Source: Bacteroidales bacterium (GTDB lineage: Bacteria; Bacteroidota; Bacteroidia; Bacteroidales; JAHJDW01). Taken from it: a stretch of 39,831 nt of DNA. The stretch covers positions 1 to 39,831 of the forward strand of contig JAQUPB010000008.1 of assembly GCA_029004185.1 (NCBI GenBank), read 5' to 3'. Every line of letters begins with the position of its first letter. Position 1 is the stretch's first letter. Below are positions 7,383 to 16,954 of the stretch, one piece after another. A model generated the notes under the pieces. The model saw only the letters and a program-made list of their open reading frames with translations. It made no database searches and was not told where the DNA came from. Made by a program: the position numbers and the translations under genes.

Positions 7383-8213
7383 ATGAGATATTTTATATAC
7401 ATATTCGTTTTTCTGATCACTGCTGTGGTTACAGTAGCGCAAAATATAGAGCGGAAAATTGTTATTGAAAACAATCAATTCTATTATACAAGTATTGATG
7501 AGGAATTTCAAATCGCAACATTGCATACCGGAAAAATATCCGAATCATTAAAATCGGCCAGGTTATTGGCTTTACCTGCCGGAAGAAATTATGCCGAGCC
7601 GGTTAATCCTTTTTCATGGGATTTGCATAACGATAATTTTTATTGTGTTAATTTTATATTGCACCCTCTTAACGACAGGAACGAAGCGCTCAAACGCTTT
7701 CCTGTTTCTACGCTTAAAACATGGAGTAATGAAGTAAATGTAATGGATATGCTGATGAAAAGCGTTGACCGGAATATGTTTGCACCAAATAATCCTTATC
7801 AATATATTGTTTCAAAATCGAATATATTTAATTGTTTTTTTTATGACGGCATTGCTCTGAATGATTCTTCATATTTCGTTGCAATTTGCAACAATAACCT
7901 GATCAGCATCTGGAATTACAATGGTAAAAAATGGGAGCATGGCAGCGATATGGAATTTCCTTATTGTAATTATTTCTCTCTTTTCATTCACAACGAAAAC
8001 CTGTATCTGATTTCGGGCGAAGGAAATATTTTTTCCGTGAAAGATTATAGTATGGCATTGGTAAATGATAAATCTGTTGGTGATGCTCTTTCAGATTGTG
8101 TGATTATTGAAAACAGAGACGATAACAGTATTTCTGTTATGAAAAATAATAATATTGATTTTAACCGGGCTTTAGATGAACAAATTATTAATAAAGCAAT
8201 TAAAATATTTTAA
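7383..8213 (+). CDS. Exported protein of unknown function
   Basis: 276 residues with a clear signal peptide (hydrophobic 3-18, cleavage near VAQN). No recognised domain. The C-terminal half alternates short beta-like segments with aromatics (SIWNYNGKKWEHGSDM), which could be a small propeller or beta-sandwich. It sits between the transglutaminase-like and T9SS-substrate genes with gaps of 7 and 3 bp, so it is almost certainly co-transcribed and probably works in the same extracytoplasmic complex or pathway. Confidence 0.6.
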   Translation: MRYFIYIFVFLITAVVTVAQNIERKIVIENNQFYYTSIDEEFQIATLHTGKISESLKSARLLALPAGRNYAEPVNPFSWDLHNDNFYCVNFILHPLNDRNEALKRFPVSTLKTWSNEVNVMDMLMKSVDRNMFAPNNPYQYIVSKSNIFNCFFYDGIALNDSSYFVAICNNNLISIWNYNGKKWEHGSDMEFPYCNYFSLFIHNENLYLISGEGNIFSVKDYSMALVNDKSVGDALSDCVIIENRDDNSISVMKNNNIDFNRALDEQIINKAIKIF

Positions 8214-8216
8214 TAA

Positions 8217-8768
8217 ATGAGAAAATCAATCTTCTCTTTAGCATTGTTTTTTATGAGTTGTTTTGCTTTTGCAAGCGACCTGAATTTTGTTGTAGTTGAC
8301 GAAACTTCAGGTTTAAGTAATGGATCTATTGATTTAACTGTTACCGGCGGTGTACCCTCATATGAATATAGCTGGTCCGGCCCATCGGGGTTTACAGCTA
8401 ATACAGAAGATATAAGCGGATTGAAAACCGGAAGCTATACTGTTACCGTTACCGACAAATATTGCGGAATGGCTACATATACTGTTTTTGTTGACAATGT
8501 TACCGGAGTGAATGAAAAAAACAATATTCTTTCTATTAATGTTTTTCCAAATCCAAATAATGGAAAAGTCACTTTGAGTTCTGCAATTGATTTTAAACAA
8601 GCCAATATGAGATTAGTAGACTTTACAGGTAAAACTCTTGCTGAAAAAAATAATTTGTCCGGAAAAACTTTTGTTTTTGATTTTTCTGAGCAATCAGCCG
8701 GAATATATTTTTTGGAAATATATAACAACATTGTTTTTTATAGAACCCTTTTTATTAAAAATAAATAG
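8217..8768 (+). CDS. T9SS substrate with SprB-like repeat and C-terminal sorting domain
   Basis: 183 residues. After a signal peptide (to about residue 20), residues ~28-95 match one SprB-type repeat ([20 protein letters not shown], then [13 protein letters not shown]). Residues ~105-183 are a type IX secretion C-terminal domain: [13 protein letters not shown], then [10 protein letters not shown] and a terminal FIKNK. Such proteins cross the outer membrane through the Por/T9SS system and lose or anchor the domain at the surface. It is the last gene of a three-gene operon and is followed by a strong terminator. Short for the family; probably an adhesin-like or accessory surface protein. Confidence 0.85.
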   Translation: MRKSIFSLALFFMSCFAFASDLNFVVVDETSGLSNGSIDLTVTGGVPSYEYSWSGPSGFTANTEDISGLKTGSYTVTVTDKYCGMATYTVFVDNVTGVNEKNNILSINVFPNPNNGKVTLSSAIDFKQANMRLVDFTGKTLAEKNNLSGKTFVFDFSEQSAGIYFLEIYNNIVFYRTLFIKNK

Positions 8769-8836
8769 GGTGGCTCGCCGGAATTAAAATATCAATATTA
8801 GCTATCATTACAGAAAATCTTTCAATATTAAATTAA

Positions 8837-8875
8837 CCCGAATTTGAATAAAAACAATCAAATTCGGGGTTTTTA
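8837..8875 (+). terminator. Rho-independent terminator
   Basis: Perfect 11-bp stem CCCGAATTTGA (8837-8847) / TCAAATTCGGG (8858-8868), 10-nt loop, then GTTTTTATTT. Ends the exported-protein operon. Confidence 0.9.
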
Positions 8876-9210
8876 TTTATTATTGTTTTAAAGTTTAAAT
8901 ACGTGTCGCCGCCTACGGGGCTTAAATATTTTTCTATTTTATTTTCTACCAATATCCCGTCCCGTACGGGACGAAATGTCTGTAGAATAAGGCAATCAGG
9001 GTTATTTAAAGTTCCGTAGGAACGATACTAATAATTAATCGGACAATAGCTGTTAATAATTAATTTTACGGAAGATTCTTTTGGCGAATTGCCCTAATTA
9101 GATGTTTATTCCATAACTACAAACAACAAACCACGAACAACAAACCGATTATAAAGTATTTCGGGCTTTGAAATAATTTAAGGGTTGATTGCTTATGGGA
9201 AATAAAAGCA
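8876..9210. repeat. Intergenic region with REP-like palindromes
   Basis: No gene seen. It contains CGCCGCCTACGGGG (8907-8920), the perfect 16-bp palindrome CGTCCCGTACGGGACG (8958-8973) and GTTCCGTAGGAAC (9011-9023, 5-bp stem). Three GC-rich palindromic modules in an AT-rich spacer resemble dispersed REP-like elements of Bacteroidota. An ACAAACAACAAACC-type array (9117-9147) lies at the right end. Confidence 0.65.
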
Positions 9211-11067
9211 CTAATAATTTATATACTCCTGAAAAAGCACCTGCAGGTAGGATTTTCCTTCTTTGAGCAAACTGTCTTTGTTGGAATTTTTGATTGAAAT
9301 TTCGTAAAAAGTATTTGTATTCTGAGCCCACACAAAATAATTGTCGGGGCGAATCCAGCCCATGCCGCCGTCTTCAACGGCAAAATAAGCATATTCGGGA
9401 CAATAAGGATTTAACAGGTTTTTACTCCATTTAAAAATTTTATTATCATAACCGAATTGAGGCAGTAATGTTGCCGGAATATCGCATTGCGAGCCGGTTT
9501 TTGAAATTTGCTTTCCGCGGCATTCTTCTTTAATTACATTGCCGAACAAGAGAAGCGGGATTTTATGATACTGTGGTGAATAGAAATTCCAGCTTTTATA
9601 AGTATCGTGTCCGTGATCGGAAACAAAGATGAACAAAGTGTTTTTGTACCATTTTTGTTTTTTTGCTTCGTTTATAAAATCCCAAATGCACCTGTCGGCA
9701 TAGTGTATGGATTTAATATAATCTTCGCCCTGTTTTTTCCAGGTAAAATTTTCTTTAGAAGGAATGTCATAAGGGCAATGTGAACTGAGAGTGAAAACAG
9801 AATACAGAAAAGGTTGTGATTCTGATTTTAAATCAGAAAGCATTTTATCAAATACGAATTCGTCGTGAATTCCGAGTTTGCCTTTTGGAGTATTTTCAGG
9901 AAAATCGGATTCTTCGGTGATTTTTTCAAACTGATTGAATAAAATATAACCTTTTATGTTTCCGTAAATTAATTGTCCCCCGAAATAAAATGATGTTTTA
10001 TATCCGTCGTCATGCAGCATTTTGCTGAAGCTTGGAAGTTTCACAAACATGCTCGGCTGATTAGTTATTGCAGAATAAGGAGTGGAAGGAAAGCCGCCGA
10101 ATATTGCAGCCATGCCCTGTTCTGAACGTGCGCCGCTTGCATAAAAATCAGTAAAAAGTATTCCTTCTTTTTCCATTTCACTGAAATGAGGCGTAATTCC
10201 TGTGTCACCGCCGAGTGATTCAATAACGTCAGCTGACCATCCTTCAAGAATGAATAAAATTATATTCGGCTTTTTTGTTTTGAGAATAAATAAAGTTGTG
10301 TCTTTAGGAGTTGTTTTAATCCTGTTAACGATTTTATTTGCTTCAGCTGATGAAAAATAAATAAAAGGATTTTTGTTAATGTATTTTTTATTTTCAAGAA
10401 TGCTTTGTGCAATATTCCATCCCGAATTTACTGCTGCCATATTTAAAATCATGTTTTTAGAAAAATACGATTCGCTTTGATTTATGGGTATTTGTCTTGT
10501 GCCGCCTCGAAGTCCTATGAATAAAAGAACAGGGGTTACAATTAAAAAAAATGCCGAAAACAAAAGATTCCTTTTTGAATAATTAATGCAGGTGGAAAAA
10601 TATTTTCTGTAAAAATAAAATCCTGCAATGAACTGAAATAAAAACAATGCAATTAAAACAACTGATTGCATTGACGAAACCGAAGAAACAACTTCTCCGG
10701 GATGTTTCAGATATAAAAGAGCTTTATAATTAAGTTTTGTTTTCCATTCTTCATATAAGCCGAGTTCTGCAGAAGAAATCAATGAGTAAATGAAAATGAC
10801 AATTGAATAATATGTTTTACTTATGAGATTTATCCATTTTGGATTGAATAATGATTGAACGAAAAGAAGAAATGAAGGAAAAATCAGAATATAGCAGGCG
10901 GTTGACAAATCAAGCTTAAGCGAGTGAACAAAAACAGCGGAGATTGAAATAAAATCAATTCCTTTCAACTCAATACAATAATAAATCAGAAAAATCAATC
11001 TTGCGAATGCAAAAAATAATAAAAGGAAAACAAGTTGTTTTATTAATGAGATAATTATTTGTTTCAT
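9211..11067 (-). CDS. LTA synthase-like membrane sulfatase-fold enzyme
   Basis: 618 residues. About five transmembrane helices fill residues 1-190, followed by an extracytoplasmic alkaline phosphatase/sulfatase-fold domain. Metal ligand candidate Glu275 is in LFILEGWSAD; the nucleophile position falls in SGARSEQG with Ser315 (LtaS uses Thr); SDHGHD in the C-terminal part supplies the metal Asp/His. Family members move phosphoglycerol or phosphoethanolamine onto glycans or lipids in the periplasm, or hydrolyse. A Bacteroidota cell has no lipoteichoic acid, so modification of LPS, capsule or periplasmic glycan is more likely, and that fits the polysaccharide genes upstream on this strand. Exact donor unknown. 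Confidence 0.82.
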   Translation of the reverse strand: MKQIIISLIKQLVFLLLFFAFARLIFLIYYCIELKGIDFISISAVFVHSLKLDLSTACYILIFPSFLLFVQSLFNPKWINLISKTYYSIVIFIYSLISSAELGLYEEWKTKLNYKALLYLKHPGEVVSSVSSMQSVVLIALFLFQFIAGFYFYRKYFSTCINYSKRNLLFSAFFLIVTPVLLFIGLRGGTRQIPINQSESYFSKNMILNMAAVNSGWNIAQSILENKKYINKNPFIYFSSAEANKIVNRIKTTPKDTTLFILKTKKPNIILFILEGWSADVIESLGGDTGITPHFSEMEKEGILFTDFYASGARSEQGMAAIFGGFPSTPYSAITNQPSMFVKLPSFSKMLHDDGYKTSFYFGGQLIYGNIKGYILFNQFEKITEESDFPENTPKGKLGIHDEFVFDKMLSDLKSESQPFLYSVFTLSSHCPYDIPSKENFTWKKQGEDYIKSIHYADRCIWDFINEAKKQKWYKNTLFIFVSDHGHDTYKSWNFYSPQYHKIPLLLFGNVIKEECRGKQISKTGSQCDIPATLLPQFGYDNKIFKWSKNLLNPYCPEYAYFAVEDGGMGWIRPDNYFVWAQNTNTFYEISIKNSNKDSLLKEGKSYLQVLFQEYINY

Positions 11068-11087
11068 TAATCAATTACAAAATAAAT

Positions 11088-11684
11088 TTATTCTACTTCA
11101 AAAAAATCCAGTTCGGCGTTCATTATTATTTTTGTCTGCTGAACAAGTATTGTGCACTTTTTGATTTTTGCGGCTATTTTTTTTATTGTATTATCGGGCA
11201 TTGAAAAAGGCATTTCCGATTGGTATGCAAGAGGACCGTCGAATTCAAGAGGGTCTTTATAAAAATCGGCAAGGTCAATTCTCTTAACAACAATTTTCTG
11301 ACCGAGAACTTTTGTGTAAATTTCAAATATTGCAGTTTCGAGTTTTAGTTCAAGTTTATTTTTTTGCTGGTTGTATGATACTTTAATTTCACCTTCAACT
11401 TCATCTGTGTAACTGAATGTTCCTACTTCCACTTTTATGTTGGAAGTGAAACGTGCTTTATTTTCAAGTAAGGTTACTTTTGCATCAGTGGCAGTCCATT
11501 TGTATTTTCCGCTTTTAAAAAAAGTTTTATACTCGTTTTCACCGCTGAACGAACCTATTGCCTTGAGAACCTTGTTGACAGAGGATTCATAAAGCACTAC
11601 TGACAAGTCGCTGTTTTGAGAAAACAGATTTTGCTTTGTTATCGTAAATAATGCAATGGTTAAAAAAAACAAATATTTTCTCAT
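11088..11684 (-). CDS. Exported protein of unknown function
   Basis: 198 residues with a signal peptide (hydrophobic 3-17, cleavage near FSQN). The mature part is beta-rich with a repeated lysine-rich pattern (EGEIKVSYNQQKNKLELKLE). No catalytic motif is evident. It lies 20 bp upstream of the LTA-synthase-like gene on the same strand, so the two may be co-transcribed. Periplasmic lipid- or glycan-binding is a guess only. Confidence 0.6.
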   Translation of the reverse strand: MRKYLFFLTIALFTITKQNLFSQNSDLSVVLYESSVNKVLKAIGSFSGENEYKTFFKSGKYKWTATDAKVTLLENKARFTSNIKVEVGTFSYTDEVEGEIKVSYNQQKNKLELKLETAIFEIYTKVLGQKIVVKRIDLADFYKDPLEFDGPLAYQSEMPFSMPDNTIKKIAAKIKKCTILVQQTKIIMNAELDFFEVE

Positions 11685-11711
11685 AAAGTTGTAACTGCAT
11701 TTATATTAATG

Positions 11712-11719
11712 CAAAATTA
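11712..11719 (-). promoter_or_regulatory. -7 box upstream of the exported-protein gene
   Basis: The minus strand reads TAATTTTG, exact TAnnTTTG, 28 bp before the ATG at 11684. No -33 element recognised. Confidence 0.5.
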
Positions 11720-11741
11720 TCAAATAAAATAAGATAATTTA

Positions 11742-13184
11742 CTAATTATCAGAAGTCGTATTTTTTTCTGTTTTTTGTTGGATGTCGAGAACGACAAAAA
11801 TAGCAAGGAATGCCCAGAACGGAACGGAGGCTTTATCTGTATCAAGAAAATTATTCATTATGCCGTGAGTGAAATATGTAACCAATCCAAGTATTAACGC
11901 AAGGACAATGAGTTTAACTTCTTTGTCAATAGCTCTTTTATACACTTTGATTCCCGTAAAAAGAGAGAAAAAAGTAATGAGGATGACAGTCAGGCTGCCA
12001 AGTATTCCTGATTCGGTAAGTGGTCCGATGTATTCGCTGTGTGCATTTCCATTATCACCGAAATTTGTGCTTATTATTGTTTTATCTTTTGAAAGTTGGT
12101 AAGGAGCATATTCAAACTGATATGTGCCCGGACCCCATCCGAAAACCGGTTTTTCCTTGAACATTCTCATTGCTGAATTCCATCTGTTTATGCGTTCAAG
12201 GTTTGATGCATCTGAAGATACATTTGATATGGATTGAATATGTTTTTGTATGTCGGTAGATGAATCCTGTTTGTTTTTCTCGATATCAAAAAATAATTCG
12301 TTTTTAAATGAAAAGAATAAGCAGACGAAAATTCCGAATATCAGAATTACATATCGTGTTTTGATTTTTAAGAGAAATATCATTAATACCAATACTGCAG
12401 GCACCAGACTTACCCATGTCGCTCTTGCGTATGACAAAACTGTTCCGGTGCAAAAAAGAGCAAATAAAATAAAGCTTATCAAACGCAGGTTAAAAGAATA
12501 TTTTTTATTGAAAACAAAACTCCCAATGACGGGTAAAAACATTGCCAAAGCGGCTCCGTATGCTGTATGGTAGTTGTAAAAAGGAGTCATAACCCAATTT
12601 GCAGATTTTTGGGTAAGACCGTTTGTTATATGATTTACTGTAGTATATACTATAACTCCTGCAAAAGGAATAATGTAAAGCCATAAAAATGCTTTTACAT
12701 TTTTGAAATTTTTGAACATTTCAGTTCCGATAAAATAAAATACTATAACAAACCACAATCTGGAAATGAAATATTTTATTGAAACAATAATGTCGGTACT
12801 GGTAAATGATGTAAGTGCCATCCATATCAGATTGGCAATAATGGCAATGGTTAAGGGGTGTTTAAGTATTTTTTTGCTGGGAGTTTCTTTGAGTAAAATT
12901 TTAAAGAAAAATAAAAGCATAATGCAGAATAGCAATGGTTCGGTGGGTATTGATGCTCCTATGTCGTAACTGAATGTTTTGTCATCCAGCTTTATTGAAA
13001 GAGGTGTGAGGAAAACAATAAGCAGAACAAGCTTATCGAGTGAGAAAACAAACATCATCGCAATGATAACCAGAAAAGGAATTGCATAAATCCAGTAATC
13101 TTCAAAGGCAACAAACAAAGTGGTAAATGCGATATAAATCACACTTAAAATATACACCCATTTTATTTTGTGTTGTTCTATCAA
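11742..13184 (-). CDS. O-antigen ligase/polymerase family membrane protein
   Basis: 480 residues, about 11-12 transmembrane helices. The long periplasmic loop holds FGWGPGTYQFEYAPYQ followed by NAHSEYIGPLTESGILG, the hallmark of the Wzy_C/WaaL O-antigen ligase family, with the loop His considered important. Known role: polymerising or transferring undecaprenyl-linked glycan to lipid A-core or another acceptor on the periplasmic face. Its neighbours are two Wzz-like chain-length regulators and a Wzx-like flippase, so it is either the Wzy polymerase or the ligase of the same Wzy-dependent pathway. Sequence alone cannot separate these. Confidence 0.85.
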   Translation of the reverse strand: MIEQHKIKWVYILSVIYIAFTTLFVAFEDYWIYAIPFLVIIAMMFVFSLDKLVLLIVFLTPLSIKLDDKTFSYDIGASIPTEPLLFCIMLLFFFKILLKETPSKKILKHPLTIAIIANLIWMALTSFTSTDIIVSIKYFISRLWFVIVFYFIGTEMFKNFKNVKAFLWLYIIPFAGVIVYTTVNHITNGLTQKSANWVMTPFYNYHTAYGAALAMFLPVIGSFVFNKKYSFNLRLISFILFALFCTGTVLSYARATWVSLVPAVLVLMIFLLKIKTRYVILIFGIFVCLFFSFKNELFFDIEKNKQDSSTDIQKHIQSISNVSSDASNLERINRWNSAMRMFKEKPVFGWGPGTYQFEYAPYQLSKDKTIISTNFGDNGNAHSEYIGPLTESGILGSLTVILITFFSLFTGIKVYKRAIDKEVKLIVLALILGLVTYFTHGIMNNFLDTDKASVPFWAFLAIFVVLDIQQKTEKNTTSDN

Positions 13185-13193
13185 GAGAAAATA

Positions 13194-14171
13194 TTATTGG
13201 GTTTTTTGTATTTCGCTTTTTACGTAATCCGTGAAGGTTTTGTACTTCTCGATGATATTAACGATAAGTATCATCATAATAAAAGTTCCTGCAGCTGTGC
13301 ATAAAACTATCAGCCATCTTATGGGATAGGATTTTTTATCGGCAGGGAAGGGGCTTGTCACAACAGTGCAGTATGATAATTCTTTTTCGTAATCGTTAAC
13401 GGTATTTTCATAAGTGGTTTTAAGATCATTATAACTGCCCCGTATTCTCCATAAATGTTCATTTGTTGATGCATAAAGACCTCCTTTGTGTTCGAGGTTT
13501 TTTATGAGAGTATCAATTTTAGGAGATGATTTTCCCGATTGGGATATTTTTTTTAATTGTGCTTTTGTGGCTTCTCTTGCCTGAGCCGGATAGTCAAGTA
13601 TTTCATAGTTTATTCTTAATTGCTGTAATACATTTTCCATGGAGTCCATCTGGCCTTTCTTCTCCATAAGACGGTCTTTATTTATTTTAATGATTTCGTT
13701 TACTTTTATTCGGAATGATGTTGTGATTTTTCTGTTCACGAAATCAATGAATGATTGTGCGATCATTGATGCTGTATCAGGGTCGGTATCGTAAACAACA
13801 ATTCTTACGGATTCATATTCTGTTTTCTTGATTGAAATATTTGATCTGAATTCTTTGAGGAGTTTGCTGTAGTATGATTTTGTTTTGCTTTTAATATCAT
13901 AGTGTCTTCCCAGATTGAATTTTTTTATGATATCATTTGTTACATCAATTGCATCGAACATCTGAATCAATTGTTCGGTGGGAGTTTCCTCGGAATATGG
14001 CGAAATGTTTATGGGATATACAATTGCTTCTGATTTAAATTTCGGTTTGATAAAAAAAGGTTCGGAAAAAACCACTGATAAAACTACCGAAATGCTGATA
14101 ACAATTATAAAATGTTTTCGCCATTTATATATTGTCGCAATAAGCGGAATACTGCTGAATTTATTTTCCAT
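13194..14171 (-). CDS. Wzz-type chain-length determinant protein (paralogue 2)
   Basis: 325 residues. Two transmembrane helices (about 17-40 and 288-312) bracket a long periplasmic region with coiled-coil segments. IYKWRKHFIIV before TM1 and the KSYPIRWLIVL segment entering TM2 are typical of Wzz/polysaccharide co-polymerase proteins; the cytoplasmic BY-kinase domain is absent. It sets the modal length of Wzy-made glycan. It lies 9 bp upstream of the ligase/polymerase gene and 15 bp downstream of a paralogue with the same architecture. Confidence 0.85.
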   Translation of the reverse strand: MENKFSSIPLIATIYKWRKHFIIVISISVVLSVVFSEPFFIKPKFKSEAIVYPINISPYSEETPTEQLIQMFDAIDVTNDIIKKFNLGRHYDIKSKTKSYYSKLLKEFRSNISIKKTEYESVRIVVYDTDPDTASMIAQSFIDFVNRKITTSFRIKVNEIIKINKDRLMEKKGQMDSMENVLQQLRINYEILDYPAQAREATKAQLKKISQSGKSSPKIDTLIKNLEHKGGLYASTNEHLWRIRGSYNDLKTTYENTVNDYEKELSYCTVVTSPFPADKKSYPIRWLIVLCTAAGTFIMMILIVNIIEKYKTFTDYVKSEIQKTQ

Positions 14172-14186
14172 GATGATTTTTGATGT

Positions 14187-15185
14187 TTATGATTTTTGTT
14201 TCTCGAAAATGACAATTATTGTAAGGCTGACTAATAAAGTACATAATGTGGTAAGTATAGTTATCAGCCATCTTATGGGATAGGAAGCTTTTTCCGGTTT
14301 CGTGGCTTTTTCAATTACAAATTTTTGAGGGATGTTTCGCTCTGCATCCATTCTTGCTTCTTGATATTTAAGCTTTAAATCGCTTAATTTTTCTTTGTCA
14401 TAAATGATTTCATCTCTTATGGAAACATATTTTCCTCCGTATTTTGCAAGTACCTGCAATTTTTCTTCAAGAATTTTTGCGCCGGCGTTATTGTTTTTTG
14501 CTGTTGCAGCGCTCATCTGGTCTGTTATTACTTCGGCCTGTTTTTCATATTCAAGTACTCCCATTCCCCTTAATATATTCAGCGAATCTTCCAGATCTTT
14601 AATGTGCTTATCGAAATTGTTGTATTCATTTTCAACAATATTAAATCCGATTTTTGCTCTTTCTTTTTGCGTTTTATTTATGACTGTATCAAAAGAATTT
14701 GTGATTTCGTTTGCAATGTCGGCTGCAGTCTGAGGGTCGCAATCCAGCACTTCTATTTCAACAGCCATGTATTCATTTTTTCTGAAAGTAATGAGTTTTT
14801 TATATTTATTGAAAAGTTTAGTATACGGATAGCTTGAATTGGGATCAATGTCGTAATGCTCCATAAGGTTGAATTTTTGAATAATTCTGTCCCTTACTTC
14901 ACTTGAACTAAGTATTTGCAGCATTTGTTCCACTTTCTCATCGCTGCCGAATTCCATGATATCTTCTTTGCCTGCAGGATTCAGGCTTATCAATGCCTTG
15001 GAAATTGAGTTTGTTGAGCAGGGCAGGAGCACAACATTTGCTTCATATTTTGGTTTTATAAGATATGTGCCGAAATACGAAATGATTAAAGTTGCAATTG
15101 CTAATATCAACATTACCTTTCGCCACTTATAAATTATTTTAGTGAGATTTTCGGAATCAAAGTAATTCATTGTTTGTTCATTCAT
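14187..15185 (-). CDS. Wzz-type chain-length determinant protein (paralogue 1)
   Basis: 332 residues, same build as the neighbour: TM1 near residues 24-46 after IIYKWRKVMLIL, periplasmic coiled-coil region, and ASYPIRWLITIL entering TM2 near 300-325. HYDIDPNSSYPYTKLFNKYK aligns with the neighbour's HYDIKSKTKSYYSKLLKEF, pointing to tandem duplication. No kinase domain. Two Wzz proteins side by side could form a hetero-oligomer or give two chain lengths. Confidence 0.85.
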   Translation of the reverse strand: MNEQTMNYFDSENLTKIIYKWRKVMLILAIATLIISYFGTYLIKPKYEANVVLLPCSTNSISKALISLNPAGKEDIMEFGSDEKVEQMLQILSSSEVRDRIIQKFNLMEHYDIDPNSSYPYTKLFNKYKKLITFRKNEYMAVEIEVLDCDPQTAADIANEITNSFDTVINKTQKERAKIGFNIVENEYNNFDKHIKDLEDSLNILRGMGVLEYEKQAEVITDQMSAATAKNNNAGAKILEEKLQVLAKYGGKYVSIRDEIIYDKEKLSDLKLKYQEARMDAERNIPQKFVIEKATKPEKASYPIRWLITILTTLCTLLVSLTIIVIFEKQKS

Positions 15186-15204
15186 CGTTTTTGAAAAATT
15201 TTCG

Positions 15205-15212
15205 CAAAGTTA
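15205..15212 (-). promoter_or_regulatory. -7 box for the Wzz/ligase operon
   Basis: The minus strand reads TAACTTTG, exact TAnnTTTG, 20 bp before the ATG at 15185. It likely drives wzz1-wzz2-ligase. Confidence 0.6.
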
Positions 15213-15272
15213 GAAAAATATTTAAAAAATAAAATTATATATTGACATAAAAATATTATAAGGTATTTAATA

Positions 15273-16751
15273 TCAGCCGTATTTAAGAATATTATATATC
15301 GCCCTTATGCTGATTATTCTTATTGCAAACGCCCAGATAACGGAGGAAATAACCATAATGAGGAAATTGACAACCCACTTGAAATGCAAATAATTTTTCG
15401 AAATGTAATTGATGTATAATATTCCTGCAATAAATAAGAGCAACAAGCCAAGAAGTTTATAGTTTACTTTAAATTTGAATATTTTCTGCACATAGAAAAC
15501 CTGCGTTGCGGCAACCAGAAATTGGGTTGTTATGCTTGCAAATGCCGAACCTATTGCCTGATAACGCGGAATAAGATATATGTTTAGTGCTATGTTTACT
15601 ACCATTCCGCACCCTGCAATAATGTTAAGTTGTTTTAAATTTTTATTTGCCGTAAGAAGCGTGCTGAAAATATACATTGTTGAAATGCATACAAAACAAC
15701 CCATCAGGAGGGAAAATATCACCGCCGACTGATGAATCCGGATATTATATATTTCCGTTAATTCGAATTTCTGTTTGGGATACAAAAGTATCATGATTTC
15801 GTTATTATAAAAAAAGGAACCTATGGCGATAATCAACGCGGGAACAATAAGCAAAGTATAAGACAGTTTTACCATGTCTTCGACGTTATCTTTAAATTTC
15901 AGCATTCTCGCATAAATAGGCAGTAACATGCCTGCAAACAAAAATGCAATCATGTTCGTTCCGTCAAGTAAACGGTATGCAGAGGCATAAACTCCCGACT
16001 GTTCCGCTCCGTTGGGCAGCATTCTTTCGAGCATAACCGTATCAATTCTGTTGTAGAAAGTCATCAGTAACACAAGAATTGCAAAGGGAAAACTGTGCCT
16101 TATTATCATTAGCGAAAACGGAAAATTCCATTTCAGCTTCATGAATTTTGACTTTGCTTTTTTAAAAACAATAATCATTGCAATGACTGCTGTTACCAGA
16201 TATCCGAAAGTAATTATTGCGGCGTATATCCCGATTGTGAACTTAATGGGAAGGTTTCCCCATAAAAATACGGCACAAACAGGTATCATAATCAACCTGT
16301 CGAGAACGGAAATAAAACTGTCGATTTTGAACAAATGCAGTCCCGAAAGATTTGAACGGAGATACATTATGAATGAAATCAGGAACTGCTGGAATGCAAG
16401 TAAAACAAGGAAAAGCAAATGGTCAAATGAATATTTTATGAAAATTGCGCAGATGAAAGTTATTATAAGGTAAATTATGCCTAAAATGAATTTCAATACA
16501 ATTATGCTTGACAGGTGCTTGCGGAGCAAATGATTGTTCTGCGCAATGTTTATGTTGTTGAAATTAATTATTCCGAAATCGAGGAGAATATTGAAAAGAA
16601 ATGAAAAATTCAATACAGCAAAATAAAAACCATAGTCGGAAACTCCCACCTGATTCTGCACTACCCTGTCAAACCAAAAAATCCAAATTGGTTTTATCAG
16701 AAGGTTGAGAAATAAAATTAAACTTATGTTCTTTAGAAATTTTTTATGCAT
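15273..16751 (-). CDS. Wzx-type oligosaccharide flippase (MATE/MVF-like)
   Basis: 492 residues with ~14 predicted membrane helices and almost no soluble parts; polysaccharide-biosynthesis flippase family. LPNGAEQSGVYASAYRLLDG resembles the family pattern 'G.Y..A..l' and the C-terminal half has the PolySacc_synt_C layout. Known role: flipping undecaprenyl-diphosphate-linked repeat units across the inner membrane. It completes a Wzx/Wzy/Wzz set with the three genes downstream on the same strand. Confidence 0.85.
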   Translation of the reverse strand: MHKKFLKNISLILFLNLLIKPIWIFWFDRVVQNQVGVSDYGFYFAVLNFSFLFNILLDFGIINFNNINIAQNNHLLRKHLSSIIVLKFILGIIYLIITFICAIFIKYSFDHLLFLVLLAFQQFLISFIMYLRSNLSGLHLFKIDSFISVLDRLIMIPVCAVFLWGNLPIKFTIGIYAAIITFGYLVTAVIAMIIVFKKAKSKFMKLKWNFPFSLMIIRHSFPFAILVLLMTFYNRIDTVMLERMLPNGAEQSGVYASAYRLLDGTNMIAFLFAGMLLPIYARMLKFKDNVEDMVKLSYTLLIVPALIIAIGSFFYNNEIMILLYPKQKFELTEIYNIRIHQSAVIFSLLMGCFVCISTMYIFSTLLTANKNLKQLNIIAGCGMVVNIALNIYLIPRYQAIGSAFASITTQFLVAATQVFYVQKIFKFKVNYKLLGLLLLFIAGILYINYISKNYLHFKWVVNFLIMVISSVIWAFAIRIISIRAIYNILKYG

Positions 16752-16853
16752 AAAATCAGGAGCATAAATTTACCGTTTTGTTACTAAAAAAACATAATGC
16801 GTACCGCCAACTTGCCTGTTGACGGACTGCATTTCACTGACTTCAGAACAAAA

Positions 16854-16884
16854 TTTGTTAGTATATAACAATATTATAACTTTG
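16854..16884 (+). promoter_or_regulatory. Full Bacteroidota promoter (-33 and -7) for the glycosyltransferase
   Basis: TTTG (16854-16857) and TAACTTTG (16877-16884) with exactly 19 bp between them, matching the consensus spacing. The 5' UTR would be ~60 nt. Confidence 0.75.
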
Positions 16885-16954
16885 TTGCTTATTGATAAAT
16901 ATATTCAGTTAAACTTTAAAATTATTTTTTTATTGTAATTGTTAAAAAAAATAA

